From NCBI RefSeq assembly GCF_021922985.1, contig NZ_CP040788.1:1922001-1986000 (forward strand): a stretch of DNA of 64,000 nt, read 5' to 3'. Made by a program: the position numbers and the translations under genes. This stretch comes from Clavibacter michiganensis subsp. tessellarius. Lineage in GTDB: Bacteria; Actinomycetota; Actinomycetes; Actinomycetales; Microbacteriaceae. The notes beneath the pieces are model-generated. The model saw nothing but the letters and a program-made list of their open reading frames with translations. It did not search any database and was not told the DNA's origin. Positions 26,948-41,601 of the stretch are shown piece by piece (the stretch's first letter is position 1; the number at the start of each line of letters is the position of its first letter).

Positions 26948-27046
26948 CTAGCGGGCGGTGCCCGGGCGGAGGCCGTGGAGGCGCACGCGGAGTGCGCCAG
27001 CGGAGGTCGAGTGCGTGCGTGCGTCTGTCGTCGATGTCGTGGTCAT
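26948..27046 (-). CDS. 32-residue upstream ORF (possible leader peptide) before the ABC exporter genes
   Basis: A short ORF of 32 codons: [20 protein letters not shown] followed by [13 protein letters not shown] good ribosome site (AGGGAGGG, four bases from ATG 27046) and position between the promoter area and the exporter operon suggest it is translated. Its coding sequence contains a hairpin, GGCGCAC-5-GTGCGCC (26980-26998). The Thr-rich start and Arg-rich end could make it a stalling or attenuating leader that controls exporter expression, as leader peptides do for some antibiotic-resistance ABC genes. No homology is known to me and the function is inference. Confidence 0.5.
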   Translation of the reverse strand: MTTTSTTDARTHSTSAGALRVRLHGLRPGTAR

Positions 27047-27158
27047 GACACCCTCCCTGGCTGCGTATGCGATTCACGTGTGGGCCGCACCGACCGGACC
27101 ATGTGGATGTCCGCTCTAGGCAGCCTTTCAGGATACGCAGCGGGGTCGAGACGCACAA

Positions 27159-27194
27159 GAGCCCGCCGCGCATCTGAGGATGCGGGGCGGGCTC
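27159..27194 (-). terminator. Terminator after the membrane-DDAH gene
   Basis: A 16-bp stem with one mismatch, built on GAGCCCGCCGCGCATC around a 4-base loop, about 50 bases past the stop at 27243. It separates this transcript from the ABC exporter operon downstream. Confidence 0.75.
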
Positions 27195-27242
27195 TCGTGC
27201 GAGGAGCGCACGGCGCGGGACGCGCGGCTCCGGTGGCCGGGA

Positions 27243-28643
27243 TCAGCCGATGCGCACCGAGAGGCAGGTGACGCAGCCCTCGAGCTTCTCGAACTCGCTG
27301 ATGTCGACGGTCACCACCTCGTATCCGAGGCTGCGGAGCAGATCCGCGGTCCGCGGGGCCGCCGCGGAGAGGAGCAGCGTGTGCTCGTCCAGCGCGACGA
27401 CCGCGGTGCCCGCGGCCTCCGGCACCGGGAGGAACGAGGGGAAGAGGCGGGCGGCGTCGACCAGGGGCTCGTGGCCGATGACGGTCCCGTCCGGAAGCGC
27501 GGTCACCTGCGACTTGAGGTGCAGCGTCGAGGACACGGGGACCGCGACGACGGCGTAGCCGAGCGGACCCGCGATCTCCCGGAGGCGGCGGATGCCCGCG
27601 GCGTTCGTACGGGAGCTGCTGCCGACGTAGAGGGTGCTGCCGACCTCGAGCACGTCTCCCCCGTCAACCGTGGCGGGGAGGTCGATGGAGACGACGTCGA
27701 GACCGAGGTCGCCGAGGGCCTGCTCCACCCCCGGCCGCTCCCCGCGACGCGAGTCCGCCCCGGAGGTGAGCACGACCGCGGTGCCGCCCAGCACGACCAC
27801 GGCGTCCTCGACGAAGACCGAGTCGGGGTTGGCGTCGGCCGGCGGGACCTCGCGCGTGGCCCATCCGTGCTCCTCCAGGGCGAGGACGTAGCGCTCCCAC
27901 TGCTGGTCGGCGAGCTCCGCGTCGATGGGCTGCCGGTCCAGGTGCGTGAGCTCGCCATCGGCCAGATGCGAGGAGGGGATGCGCACCAGCGCCACCCGCT
28001 CGCGCGGGCGCTCCTCCGCGTCGCCGGACAGGCGCAGCCACAGTCGACGTCCGAGGAGCACCGACGCGAGGCTCACGCCGAGGACGAACATGAGGTTGAG
28101 ACCGAGGATGGTCTCGAGGAGCGGGCCGACGATGTCACCCGTGAGCGGGGCTCCCTGTCCCATCGCGCCGACGAGGCTCCCCAGGACAGCGGCGACGACG
28201 GCGGCGAGCACGGAGCCGACGATCGCGCTCCACACGCGCCGGTAGGCGCCGACGCCCGCGAGCGCCGCCAAGAGGACGAAGGCGATGAGCGTGTGCACGG
28301 TCCAGTAGTCGAGGAGCGTGACCAGGACGGCGGCACCCGGCTGGTTGGCGCTGAAGAGCGTGAGCACGCTGAAGAGCAGGCCGAGGATGGCGGACACCCC
28401 CGCGGAGACCAGGGCAGCGGAAAGGGCGCGTCCAAGGGAGGTTCCCCCGCTGCGCGTCGTCAAAGCGGTGCGGGCCGACGGAGCGGTCGCGGCGGCGGAT
28501 CCGGCGGATCGCCCCGAGCCGGCGGTCGGCGTGGTGGACGCCGAGGCGGGTGCGGCCGAGGTGCCCGCCTCGCTCGTCGGCTCCTGTGCATCGGGGACGG
28601 AGGAGCGGTGGTCGTCTGGGTCGTTCTCACGGGGATCGGTCAC
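27243..28643 (-). CDS. Membrane-anchored dimethylarginine dimethylaminohydrolase-like protein
   Basis: 466 residues in three parts. Residues 1-70 are disordered (Ser/Thr/Ala-rich). Residues 72-205 hold four probable membrane helices (for example SAALVSAGVSAILGLLFSVL). Residues 215-466 are a guanidino-group modifying enzyme of the DDAH type: DSVFVEDAVVVLG, DGGDVLEVG, HLKSQVTAL with the catalytic His, and the terminal EFEKLEGCVTCLSVRIG with catalytic Cys460. DDAH releases citrulline and methylamines from methylated arginine. Fusion to a membrane hairpin domain is unusual and would tether the enzyme to the membrane. TAGGGT lies eight bases before GTG 28643, so the mRNA may be leaderless. The substrate could be another guanidino compound. 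Confidence 0.85.
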   Translation of the reverse strand: MTDPRENDPDDHRSSVPDAQEPTSEAGTSAAPASASTTPTAGSGRSAGSAAATAPSARTALTTRSGGTSLGRALSAALVSAGVSAILGLLFSVLTLFSANQPGAAVLVTLLDYWTVHTLIAFVLLAALAGVGAYRRVWSAIVGSVLAAVVAAVLGSLVGAMGQGAPLTGDIVGPLLETILGLNLMFVLGVSLASVLLGRRLWLRLSGDAEERPRERVALVRIPSSHLADGELTHLDRQPIDAELADQQWERYVLALEEHGWATREVPPADANPDSVFVEDAVVVLGGTAVVLTSGADSRRGERPGVEQALGDLGLDVVSIDLPATVDGGDVLEVGSTLYVGSSSRTNAAGIRRLREIAGPLGYAVVAVPVSSTLHLKSQVTALPDGTVIGHEPLVDAARLFPSFLPVPEAAGTAVVALDEHTLLLSAAAPRTADLLRSLGYEVVTVDISEFEKLEGCVTCLSVRIG

Positions 28644-28763
28644 GACCCACGACCCTAATCCCCGGGCGCATGGCCTCGATGGGAACGACCTGGACGAAGG
28701 GACTGCATGAGGCGGTCCTCTGGCACGAGCCGCTCACACCTCTATACAGAGCCCGTTAACGCA

Positions 28764-28797
28764 GGAAGGCCCGTCGCACGAATGCGACGGGCCTTCC
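28764..28797 (-). terminator. rRNA operon terminator
   Basis: A perfect 15-bp stem (GGAAGGCCCGTCGCA, loop CGAA) about 15 bases after the 3' end of 5S rRNA. This is the strongest simple hairpin in the window, as expected for an rRNA operon. Confidence 0.9.
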
Positions 28798-28813
28798 CGT
28801 TTACCCAAGTTAA

Positions 28814-28932
28814 GTCCGGCGGTGTCCTACTCTCCCACAGGGTCCCCCCTGCAGTACCATCGGCGCTGAGAGTCTTAGCTTCCGGGTTCGGAATGTGACC
28901 GGGCGTTTCCCTCTCGCTATGGCCGCCGAAAC
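28814..28932 (-). rRNA. rrf: 5S ribosomal RNA
   Basis: The minus strand reads GTTTCGGCGGCCATAGCG at the 5' end, CCGAACCCGGAAGCTAAG in the middle and GGACACCGCCGGAC at the 3' end, matching actinobacterial 5S rRNA; about 119 bases. It follows 23S by about 120 bases. Ends are set by complementarity of the terminal helix and may be off by one or two. Confidence 0.95.
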
Positions 28933-29049
28933 ACCTCATACACACCCAAAAGGGCATGAAATCTGTGATGAATCGACCAGTCAAGCTGGTTGTTCAATTG
29001 ATACCCGACCGTATATCGGGAACCACATAGTGGACGCAAGCAAAGTGTT

Positions 29050-34113
<5,064 letters not shown>

Positions 34114-34290
34114 TGCTTAAACGCACGACCACCCGAAAGCAGCCGGCACATCTAAAGCCAGACGTGAACGGGAATCGAACACGAACCAGCAAGTTTGAAA
34201 CCGACAGAACAAATCATTACTGACTTGCTTGTTTGTTTAAATGTTTTCCAAAGGAATCCGGACACCATCCCAAAGGGACGATGCCACGGG

Positions 34291-34337
34291 TATTTGGCAT
34301 TTGACATTGTGCACGCTGTTGAGTTCTCAAGGAACGG
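34291..34337 (-). promoter_or_regulatory. rRNA leader with conserved processing/antitermination segment
   Basis: The minus strand contains GTTCCTTGAGAACTCAACAG followed by CGTGCACAATGTCAAATGCC, the leader block found before 16S in many actinobacteria. It contains a BoxA-like stretch used for rRNA antitermination and RNase III processing. Confidence 0.75.
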
Positions 34338-34448
34338 ACGCTCCCGACACCGACCATCACAGCCAGCCATCGGAGCTCACACTCCACCGCTCCCCGTGGG
34401 AGTGATCCAGACCAAACAGCCCAGCACTCACGTCGGAAGCAGAATCAG

Positions 34449-34478
34449 ACCCTAGCTCAGTTGGTGGTACACACGCAA
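34449..34478 (-). promoter_or_regulatory. Probable rRNA operon promoter
   Basis: On the minus strand, TTGCGT (plus 34473-34478) and TAGGGT (plus 34449-34454) are separated by 18 bases, a good sigma-70-type match. It lies about 340 bases upstream of 16S and before the processing leader. More promoters may lie between here and purH; the whole 34114-34676 stretch holds no gene. Confidence 0.6.
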
Positions 34479-34676
34479 CCCGTAAGCCGCGGCAACTTCT
34501 GTTTCACCAGGATCATCACCCGCCAGAACAGCTCCGGAAGCTTTTCGCTTCCCGCCCGTTCCGGCGACAAGAGGAGACATTACGCGGACCACCCCACCCC
34601 CGCAAAACAACCCGCATCCCGGGCGTGTCGCGACGGTCGCGGTCGGCGGCCCCGGAGGACCGCCGGCCGTGGGGCG

Positions 34677-36293
34677 TCAGTGGAAGAAGTGGCGCTCGCC
34701 CGTGAAGTACATGGAGACGCCGGCGGCCCGGGCGGCCTCGACGACCTCCTCGTCGCGGACCGATCCCCCGGGCTGGACGACGGCGCGGACCCCGGCGTCG
34801 AGCAGGACCTGCAGCCCGTCGGCGAAGGGGAAGAACGCGTCGGACGCCGCGACCGATCCGGCGGCGCGGTCACCTGCGCGCTGCACCGCGAGGTGGCAGG
34901 AGTCCACCCGGTTGACCTGGCCCATGCCCACTCCCACGGATGCCCCGTGCTGGGCGAGCAGGATCGCGTTCGACTTCACCGCCCGGCAGGCCTTCCACGC
35001 GAACTCGAGGTCCGCGAGCGTCTGGTCGTCCACGGGCTCGCCCGTCGCGAGGGTCCACCCCTCCGAGAGGCGCCGCCCGTCGGTCGGGAACGCGTCGCTC
35101 GACTGGACCAGGTAGCCGCCCGAGATCTGGCGCGCCTCCAGCCGCTCGCGGTGGTACCCCTCGGGGAGCGTCAGCAGGCGGAGGTTCTTCTTCGACTTCA
35201 GCAGCGTGAGCGCGTCGTCGTCGAAGCCGGGCGCCACGAGCACCTCGGTGAAGATCTCCTTCACCGTCTCCGCCATCCCGAGCGTGATGGTGCGGTTCGC
35301 GGCGATCACTCCCCCGAACGCGGACACCGGATCGCAGTCGTGCGCGCTCCGGTGGGCGGCGGCGATCGCGTCGACCGCCCTCGGGGGCGCCACCGCGATG
35401 CCGCACGGGTTCGCGTGCTTGATGATCGCGACGGCCGGCTCGACGAAGTCGTACGCAGCCCGCACGGCGGCGTCCGCGTCGACGAAGTTGTTGTAGGACA
35501 TCTCCTTGCCGTGCAGCTGGGTGGCCTGGGCGATGCCCGCCCCGTCGGCGCTGCGGTAGAGGGCGGCGTCCTGGTGGGAGTTCTCCCCGTACCGGAGCAC
35601 CTGCGCGAGGTCGCCCGCGACGCCGAAGGACGCCGGCCAGGTGGGCGCCGCGTCGTCGGAGCCCACGACGGACTCCCGGAAGTAGTCCGCCACCGCCCGG
35701 TCGTAGTCGGCGGTGTGGGCGAAGGCGGCGGAGGCGAGCCGGCGCCGCTGGGCGAGCGTGGTTCCCCCCGCCCGGACGGCCGCGATCACCTCGTCGTAGC
35801 TGCGGGGCGAGACGACGATGGCGACGTTCGCGTGGTTCTTGGCGGACGCCCTCACCATCGCCGGGCCGCCGATGTCGATCTGCTCGATGACATCCGACAC
35901 GGGAGCGCCCGACGCCACCGTCTCCACGAACGGGTACAGGTTCACGACCACCAGCTCGAACGGCGAGATGCCGAGCTCGGCGAGCTGGGCCTCGTGCGAC
36001 TCCAGCCGCAGGTCGGCGAGCAGGCCCGCGTGCACCGAGGGGTGCAGGGTCTTGACCCGCCCGTCGAGCACCTCCGGGAAGCCCGTCACGTCCTGGACGG
36101 GGGTGACGGGGAAGCCCGCGTCGGCGATCGTGCTGGCCGTGGATCCTGTCGAGACGATCTCGACGCCGGCCTCGGCGAGGGCGGACGCCAGCTCGAGGAG
36201 CCCGGTCTTGTCGCTCACGGAGACGAGGGCGCGCGTCACGGCGATGCCGTCGCGGTCGCGGAACAGGGACGGGTCGTGACGGGGTCCGCTCAT
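34677..36293 (-). CDS. purH: Bifunctional AICAR formyltransferase / IMP cyclohydrolase
   Basis: 538 residues. The last two steps of IMP synthesis. The N-terminal IMP cyclohydrolase (about 18-210) has [29 protein letters not shown] and VVVNLYPF; the C-terminal AICAR transformylase (220-538) has [26 protein letters not shown] with catalytic Lys-His, and [13 protein letters not shown] 36293 overlaps the purN stop as ATGA, so the two are coupled. This step uses 10-formyl-THF and consumes ZMP, the same metabolite class sensed by the glyA riboswitch. The gene lies directly upstream of the rRNA operon on the same strand, with 563 bases between. Confidence 0.97.
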   Translation of the reverse strand: MSGPRHDPSLFRDRDGIAVTRALVSVSDKTGLLELASALAEAGVEIVSTGSTASTIADAGFPVTPVQDVTGFPEVLDGRVKTLHPSVHAGLLADLRLESHEAQLAELGISPFELVVVNLYPFVETVASGAPVSDVIEQIDIGGPAMVRASAKNHANVAIVVSPRSYDEVIAAVRAGGTTLAQRRRLASAAFAHTADYDRAVADYFRESVVGSDDAAPTWPASFGVAGDLAQVLRYGENSHQDAALYRSADGAGIAQATQLHGKEMSYNNFVDADAAVRAAYDFVEPAVAIIKHANPCGIAVAPPRAVDAIAAAHRSAHDCDPVSAFGGVIAANRTITLGMAETVKEIFTEVLVAPGFDDDALTLLKSKKNLRLLTLPEGYHRERLEARQISGGYLVQSSDAFPTDGRRLSEGWTLATGEPVDDQTLADLEFAWKACRAVKSNAILLAQHGASVGVGMGQVNRVDSCHLAVQRAGDRAAGSVAASDAFFPFADGLQVLLDAGVRAVVQPGGSVRDEEVVEAARAAGVSMYFTGERHFFH

Positions 36294-36889
36294 GCGGTGG
36301 TCAGCTCCTTGAGGTCGATGGTGCCGAGGGCGATGGCGCGCACCGTGTCGACGAGGAGCCTGCGCTCCACGACCTTGATGCGCTCGTGCAGGGTGTGCTC
36401 GGTGTCGTCGGGCTCCACCGCGACGCGCTCCTGCGCGAGGACGGGCCCGGTGTCGACGCCTGCGTCGACGACGATGAGTGAGGCGCCGGAGGCGGGCACC
36501 CCGGCGGCGATGGCGTCGCGCACCGCGTGGGCGCCGGGGAACTCGGGCAGGTACGCGGGGTGCGTGTTCACGAGGCGCGGCGCGAACGCCTCGACCGCGC
36601 GTGGAGGGAGGAGCCGCATGAAGCCGCTGAGGACGACGAGGTCCGGGTCCCACCCCGAGACGGCGGCCATTAGCTCGTCCCCCCAGGCCGCGCGATCCGG
36701 GAAGCTCGCGAACGGCACCGTGAAGGTGGGGATGCCGCGCTCCTCGGCGAACCGCAGCCCGTCGGCGTCGCGATCCGCTCCGACCGCGACCACGCGCGCC
36801 GGGTACTCCGCGTGATCCGCCGCCTGGAGGAGGGCGAGGAGGTTGGTCCCGCTGCCGGAGATGAGGACCACCACGTTGAACACGGCCAC
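36290..36889 (-). CDS. purN: Phosphoribosylglycinamide formyltransferase
   Basis: 199 residues. It formylates GAR using 10-formyl-THF in the third step of purine synthesis. [17 protein letters not shown] is the phosphate-binding loop, [10 protein letters not shown] and [19 protein letters not shown] carry the catalytic Asn and His, and [13 protein letters not shown] the catalytic Asp. GTG 36889 begins three bases after the stop of the PerM-like gene and has no clear ribosome site, so it is probably coupled; GTG 36883 is an alternative. The stop overlaps purH (ATGA). Confidence 0.96.
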   Translation of the reverse strand: MAVFNVVVLISGSGTNLLALLQAADHAEYPARVVAVGADRDADGLRFAEERGIPTFTVPFASFPDRAAWGDELMAAVSGWDPDLVVLSGFMRLLPPRAVEAFAPRLVNTHPAYLPEFPGAHAVRDAIAAGVPASGASLIVVDAGVDTGPVLAQERVAVEPDDTEHTLHERIKVVERRLLVDTVRAIALGTIDLKELTTA

Positions 36890-36892
36890 AGC

Positions 36893-38173
36893 CTATCCGC
36901 GTCCTTCCGGGCTCCGCCGGACCAGCGGGGCCATGAGGCCGGAGACGAACATGCCCGCCACGGACGCGACGCCGATCTCGAGGAACGCGGCCAGGAGGAT
37001 CCAGCCCGCGGCCGGACCGACGTCGGCCAGGCGACCGGGGCCGGCCGCCCCGCCCGACAGGGCCGCGAGCAGGCAGAGCACCAGGGCGCCGACGACGCCC
37101 ATGCCGAGCCCCGCCGCGAGGAACCACGGCCAGCGCCTGGCCTCGGGCTCGGGGATGCGCGCGACGCGCGGCGACAGCGCCACCGCGGCGACGAACGCCA
37201 CCACCACCGGGACGAGGATCCCGAGGTAGCCCAGGTCGAGGGTGCCCTGCGGCAGGATGCCGAGCACCGGGACGGACGGGATCGGGCCGACGGTCGTGCC
37301 GAGCGGCGAGACGGAGGACCCGGTCCCGAGGGCGAAGCCGGGGCCGATGAGCCAGGACGAGGCCCACATCACCAGGTTCGGCAGCAGCGCGATCTGCCCG
37401 AGCGTGAGGGCCACTCCCCCGACGATCCCCGTCTGCAGGGTCTCGTAGAGCGTGATGACGGTCGCGTACCGCAGGCCGAGGAGGACGGCGACGACGACCG
37501 ACGAGACCGCGACGACGGCGAACGCGGCCGCCGCACCGCCCCGGACGGCCGTGGCCGCGACGGATGCGGCGCCCTCGGGGAGGCGGTCGAGCGCCTCCCG
37601 GCCCGCGCGGATGAGCCCCGCCGCGCGACCGGATGACAGCGAGCCCCACCACCGGCCCGCCCGGGCGCGATCGACGCGCGTGACGACCCCGATCAGCAGG
37701 CCGAGCGCGAGGACCAGCGTCGGGAGCACCGCGCCGCGGACCACGGCGGGGGCGACGCCCTCGTGCTGCGCCGCGAGCGCGAGCCCCAGGGAGAGGACCG
37801 CGGTCGTGGCGACGGCCGAGGCGGCACCGGCTCCGGGGTGGTCCGTCTCGACGATGCGGCGTCCGGCCCGGATGCCCAGGAGCAGCGTGAGCAACGCGAA
37901 GCCGAGGGGGGCGAGCGACAGCGCGAACGGCGCATCCACGACGGGGAGCCCGAGGGCCGTCGCGAGCGACGGATCGAGCGATGCCGTGAGCGGGACGCCG
38001 TGGCCGAGCAGCCACAGGTCGACGGCCGTCCGCGCGAACACGCCCCAGTCGATCTGCAGGTCGTACTGCCCGGCCCAGAGGACGGTGAGCGGCACGAGGG
38101 GCAGGGCGACGCCGACCCCCACCACCAGGAGCGCTTCGAGTGCCGCGAACAAGGCGGTTGCGTGTCGGTTCAT
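36893..38173 (-). CDS. Multi-pass membrane protein of the PerM/DUF6350 family
   Basis: 426 residues with about 9-10 hydrophobic segments, beginning [20 protein letters not shown]. Position is diagnostic: actinobacteria keep a membrane protein between sucD and purN, which in Mycobacterium is PerM (a factor in persistence and cell division). The same order, sucC-sucD-this gene-purN-purH, is seen here. Function in this organism is inferred from that position and its membrane topology. It is probably co-transcribed with purN, only three bases apart. Confidence 0.8.
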   Translation of the reverse strand: MNRHATALFAALEALLVVGVGVALPLVPLTVLWAGQYDLQIDWGVFARTAVDLWLLGHGVPLTASLDPSLATALGLPVVDAPFALSLAPLGFALLTLLLGIRAGRRIVETDHPGAGAASAVATTAVLSLGLALAAQHEGVAPAVVRGAVLPTLVLALGLLIGVVTRVDRARAGRWWGSLSSGRAAGLIRAGREALDRLPEGAASVAATAVRGGAAAAFAVVAVSSVVVAVLLGLRYATVITLYETLQTGIVGGVALTLGQIALLPNLVMWASSWLIGPGFALGTGSSVSPLGTTVGPIPSVPVLGILPQGTLDLGYLGILVPVVVAFVAAVALSPRVARIPEPEARRWPWFLAAGLGMGVVGALVLCLLAALSGGAAGPGRLADVGPAAGWILLAAFLEIGVASVAGMFVSGLMAPLVRRSPEGRG

Positions 38174-38284
38174 GCCTCGACGACCCTACCGGCCGGCCCC
38201 TGCGCGGCCCGTCGGCGGACGGGCGCGCCGGGGAAGGCGCGCTCCGTCCGGGTGGGGAGGAGCGGCCCGCGACCTGCGGCGGAC

Positions 38285-38325
38285 GACGACGGCCCGCATC
38301 CGGGTGGATGCGGGCCATCGTCGTC
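38285..38325 (-). terminator. Terminator after sucD
   Basis: A stem of GGCCCGCATCC paired with GGATGCGGGCC, extended by GACGAC with one mismatch, loop GGGT. It lies about 25 bases after the sucD stop and ends the sucCD transcript. Confidence 0.8.
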
Positions 38326-38347
38326 GCCCTCGCGGGCGGATCCTGCT

Positions 38348-39235
38348 CTACAGCGCGGCGAAGACCTCGCGCAGGAGGTTGGCCGTCTCGGTCGGCGTCT
38401 TGCCGACCTTCACGCCGGATGCCTCCAGGGCCTCCTTCTTGCCCTGCGCCGTGCCGCTGCCGCCGGAGACGATGGCGCCGGCGTGGCCCATGGTCTTGCC
38501 CTCGGGGGCCGTGAAGCCCGCGACGTACGCGACGACCGGCTTGGTGACGTGCGCCTTGATGTACTCGGCCGCGCGCTCCTCGGCGTCGCCGCCGATCTCG
38601 CCGATCATGACGATGGCGCGCGTCTCCGGGTCGGCCTCGAACGCCTCGAGCGCGTCGATGTGCGTGGTGCCGATGATGGGGTCGCCGCCGATGCCGATGG
38701 CGGTCGAGATGCCGAGGTCGCGCAGCTCGAACATCATCTGGTACGTGAGCGTGCCCGACTTGGAGACGAGGCCGATGGGGCCGGCCTCCGTGATGGTGGC
38801 GGGGATGATGCCGGCGTTCGACTTGCCGGGGCTGATGATGCCGGGGCAGTTCGGACCGACGATGCGCGTCTTGCCGCCCGTGCTCTTGGCGTGCGACCAG
38901 AACTCCGCGGAGTCCTTGACGGGGATGCCCTCGGTGATGACGACCGCGAGCGGGATGGCCGCGTCGATGGCCTCCACCACGGCGCCCTTGGCGAACGCCG
39001 GCGGGACGAAGATGACCGACACGTCGGCGCCCGTCTCCGCCATGGCCTCGGCGACCGAGCCGAAGATCGGGAGCTCGACGCCCTCGATCGTGACGGTGCT
39101 GCCGGCCTTGCGCGGGTTGACGCCGCCGACGACCTTGCTGCCGGACGCGAGCATGCGGCCCGCGTGCTTGGTGCCCTCGGAGCCCGTGAGGCCCTGGACG
39201 ATGATCCTGCTGTTCTCGTCGAGAAGAATCGACAT
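38348..39235 (-). CDS. sucD: Succinyl-CoA ligase, alpha subunit
   Basis: 295 residues. TCA-cycle enzyme interconverting succinyl-CoA and succinate with nucleotide phosphorylation. [15 protein letters not shown] is the CoA-binding Rossmann start, [11 protein letters not shown] is the CoA-ligase signature, and the phosphohistidine lies in [15 protein letters not shown]. It follows sucC by 27 bases. The length and ends match the family. ATG 39235 has an AGG-rich upstream region. Confidence 0.97.
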   Translation of the reverse strand: MSILLDENSRIIVQGLTGSEGTKHAGRMLASGSKVVGGVNPRKAGSTVTIEGVELPIFGSVAEAMAETGADVSVIFVPPAFAKGAVVEAIDAAIPLAVVITEGIPVKDSAEFWSHAKSTGGKTRIVGPNCPGIISPGKSNAGIIPATITEAGPIGLVSKSGTLTYQMMFELRDLGISTAIGIGGDPIIGTTHIDALEAFEADPETRAIVMIGEIGGDAEERAAEYIKAHVTKPVVAYVAGFTAPEGKTMGHAGAIVSGGSGTAQGKKEALEASGVKVGKTPTETANLLREVFAAL

Positions 39236-39262
39236 CTATCTGTTCCTGTTCTCTCTCGGGAG

Positions 39263-40435
39263 TTAAGCGGCGGCCAGCTCGGCGGCCTTGTCGGCCGCCT
39301 CGTCCATGGTGCCGACGACGGTGACGAGGGGGTGGGCGCGCTCCTCGAGGATGCGACGGCCCTCCTCGACGTTGTTGCCGTCGAGGCGGACGACGAGCGG
39401 CTTGGTGGCGGCGTCGCCCAGCTTGTCGAGCGCGCCGACGATGCCGTTCGCGACCGCGTCGCACGACGTGATGCCGCCGAAGACGTTGACGAAGACGCTC
39501 GTGACCTGCTCGTCGCCGAGGATCACGTCGAGGCCGGCCGCCATGACCTCGGCCGACGCTCCGCCGCCGATGTCGAGGAAGTTCGCGGGGCGCACGCCGC
39601 CGTGCTGCTCGCCGGCGTAGCTGACGACGTCGAGCGTGGACATGACGAGGCCCGCGCCGTTGCCGATGATGCCGACCTGGCCGTCGAGCTTGACGTAGTT
39701 GAGGTCGGACTCCTTGGCCTTCGCCTCGAGCGGGTCGGCGGCGGCCGCGTCCTCGAGCGCCGCGTGGCCCTCGTGGCGGAAGCCGGCGTTCTCGTCGAGG
39801 GTGACCTTGCCGTCGAGGGCGATGATGTCGCCCGACTCCGTGAGGACGAGCGGGTTGACCTCGACGAGCGTCGCGTCCTCGTCGCGGTAGACCCACCAGA
39901 GGCGCTCGAAGACGGGCGCGACCTTGGCGATGAGCTCGTCGGGGAAGGACGCCGCGCGGGCGATCTCCTCGGCCTTGGCGGCGTCGATGCCGGCGACCGG
40001 GTCGATCTCGATGCGGGCGAGGGCCTCGGGCCGGGTGACCGCGAGCTCCTCGATCTCCATGCCGCCCTCGTAGCTGGCGAGGCAGAGGTAGGAGCGCTCG
40101 GCGCGGTCGAGGAGGATCGAGAAGTAGAACTCCTGCGAGATGCGGGCACCGGCCGCCACCATCACGCGGTGCACGGTGTGGCCCTTGATGTCGAGCCCGA
40201 GGATGGACTGCGCCGCCTCGTACGCCGCGTCGGCGCTCTGGGCGACCTTGACGCCGCCGGCCTTGCCGCGGCCGCCGGTCTTCACCTGCGCCTTCACGAC
40301 CACGGTGCCGCCCAGCTTCTCCGCCGCGGCGCGCACCTCCTCGGCGGTGTCGGCGACGATCCCCGGGAGGACCGGGACGCCGTAGGACTCGAAGAGGTCC
40401 CTGGCCTGGTATTCGAAAAGATCCACGCGTGTCAT
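39263..40435 (-). CDS. sucC: Succinyl-CoA ligase, beta subunit
   Basis: 390 residues. An ATP-grasp nucleotide-binding domain (about 1-240: [56 protein letters not shown]) and a CoA-ligase domain (250-390: [44 protein letters not shown]). It forms the alpha-beta enzyme with sucD. ATG 40435 is used; GTG 40426 would place Val4 as the first residue, matching the common family start, and the ribosome site does not settle the choice. Confidence 0.96.
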   Translation of the reverse strand: MTRVDLFEYQARDLFESYGVPVLPGIVADTAEEVRAAAEKLGGTVVVKAQVKTGGRGKAGGVKVAQSADAAYEAAQSILGLDIKGHTVHRVMVAAGARISQEFYFSILLDRAERSYLCLASYEGGMEIEELAVTRPEALARIEIDPVAGIDAAKAEEIARAASFPDELIAKVAPVFERLWWVYRDEDATLVEVNPLVLTESGDIIALDGKVTLDENAGFRHEGHAALEDAAAADPLEAKAKESDLNYVKLDGQVGIIGNGAGLVMSTLDVVSYAGEQHGGVRPANFLDIGGGASAEVMAAGLDVILGDEQVTSVFVNVFGGITSCDAVANGIVGALDKLGDAATKPLVVRLDGNNVEEGRRILEERAHPLVTVVGTMDEAADKAAELAAA

Positions 40436-40663
40436 CCCATCCGCACCCGCGCCAGGCGGTACGTGCGTCGTTCGAGGCTGCGGTGCCACGACCGTCTGGT
40501 GGCGGCACCCGGTGTGTTGCGGCTGGTCGGCCCGCGTGCTGCCCGCCCGGAGGGGCCGGCCCGCCGCGTCGACGACCGTGGAGAGCCTATCGGTTCGCGC
40601 GTCGGCCGACCCGGGCCGGCGGATCCCGTGCGCCGACGCCGCCTGGGGAGGGAGACTGGGGGG

Positions 40664-41485
40664 ATGAGCCCGAGGACGCACCCGGCCCGGCGACGAGGCG
40701 GGTCGATCCGCGACGTCGCGGGCGAGGGGATCCTGCTCGCCGCGGGGGGCCGCGCGATCCTCCTGCAGGTCGCCGACCCGGCTGTCGCCCGCGGCGTCGC
40801 GGAGCACAGCGACTTCGCGTCCCGGCCGCTCGATCGGCTCGAGGGCACGCTCGGCTACATCTACGCGGTCGTCTTCGGCTCGCCCGCGGAGGTCGCGCGC
40901 GCCCGGCGCATCGTCGGTCGCGCGCACGCGCCCGTGCGGTCGGACGCGCCCGCCGCCGACGGATCCGCACCGGCCTACTCCGCCTACGACCCCGACCTGC
41001 AGCTGTGGGTCGCGGCGACCGTCTACGACAGCGCGGTGCTGATGTTCGAGACCGCCTTCGGTCCGCTGCCGGAGGAGGAGGCCGATCGCGTCCACCGCCA
41101 GTACGCCGTGCTGGGCACGGCGCTGCAGGTGCCCGAGGGACGGTGGCCGGCGGATCGCGTGGCGTTCCGCGCCTACTGGGAGGAGCGGATCGCGACGCTC
41201 GAGCCCACCGCCGACGCCCGTCGCATCGCGCGCGCCCTCCTCCGCCCGGACGGCGGCCCGATCCGGCTCCGTGTCTTCATGCCGCTGGCGGCGCTCGTGA
41301 CCGCGTCGCTGCTGCCGCCGCGGATCCGCGCGGGCTTCGGCCTGCGGTGGGACGCCCGCCTCGAGCGTCGCGCGACGCGGGCGATCGGCGCGATCCTCGT
41401 GGTGTACCGGCGCCTGCCGCGACGGCTGCGGGAGTCGCCGCGCACGCTGATCTCCCGGCGGTACGCACGCCGGGACGCCGGGTAG
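40664..41485 (+). CDS. MpaB/latex-clearing-type (DUF2236) oxygenase family protein
   Basis: 273 residues, DUF2236. [22 protein letters not shown] at the start, [16 protein letters not shown], and the block [20 protein letters not shown] are typical of the MpaB-like family, whose known members include haem-dependent rubber oxygenase Lcp and the mycophenolate enzyme MpaB. The family's haem ligand is a histidine, but which one applies here cannot be fixed by eye. ATG 40664 follows a G-rich GGGAGGGAGA ribosome region. It is divergent from sucC. Substrate unknown. Confidence 0.85.
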   Translation: MSPRTHPARRRGGSIRDVAGEGILLAAGGRAILLQVADPAVARGVAEHSDFASRPLDRLEGTLGYIYAVVFGSPAEVARARRIVGRAHAPVRSDAPAADGSAPAYSAYDPDLQLWVAATVYDSAVLMFETAFGPLPEEEADRVHRQYAVLGTALQVPEGRWPADRVAFRAYWEERIATLEPTADARRIARALLRPDGGPIRLRVFMPLAALVTASLLPPRIRAGFGLRWDARLERRATRAIGAILVVYRRLPRRLRESPRTLISRRYARRDAG

Positions 41486-41601
41486 CCGGACGCGCCTCGG
41501 GTCCACCCCGCGCCTCCTGCACAGGCACCGGCCGTCCCCCGGCCTCCCCGAGGCGGGTCCCCCGCCCGGCAACGGGAGGTCTGCCGGGGCACCCTCCGGC
41601 C

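Noticed and set aside
26787..27173. N-terminal extension of the ABC exporter protein up to 27173
   Set aside because: The extra residues are Pro/Arg-rich and unlike any exporter; GTG 26681 has a proper ribosome site, and the region better fits an untranslated leader with the short ORF in another frame.
34149..34478. tRNA-like pieces in the rRNA leader (a TTCGATTCCC-like arm near 34170 and TAGCTCAGTTGGT at 34453)
   Set aside because: Neither has partner arms: the T-arm stem does not pair and the D-arm lacks its second strand and an anticodon stem. They are chance matches; the second overlaps the likely promoter.
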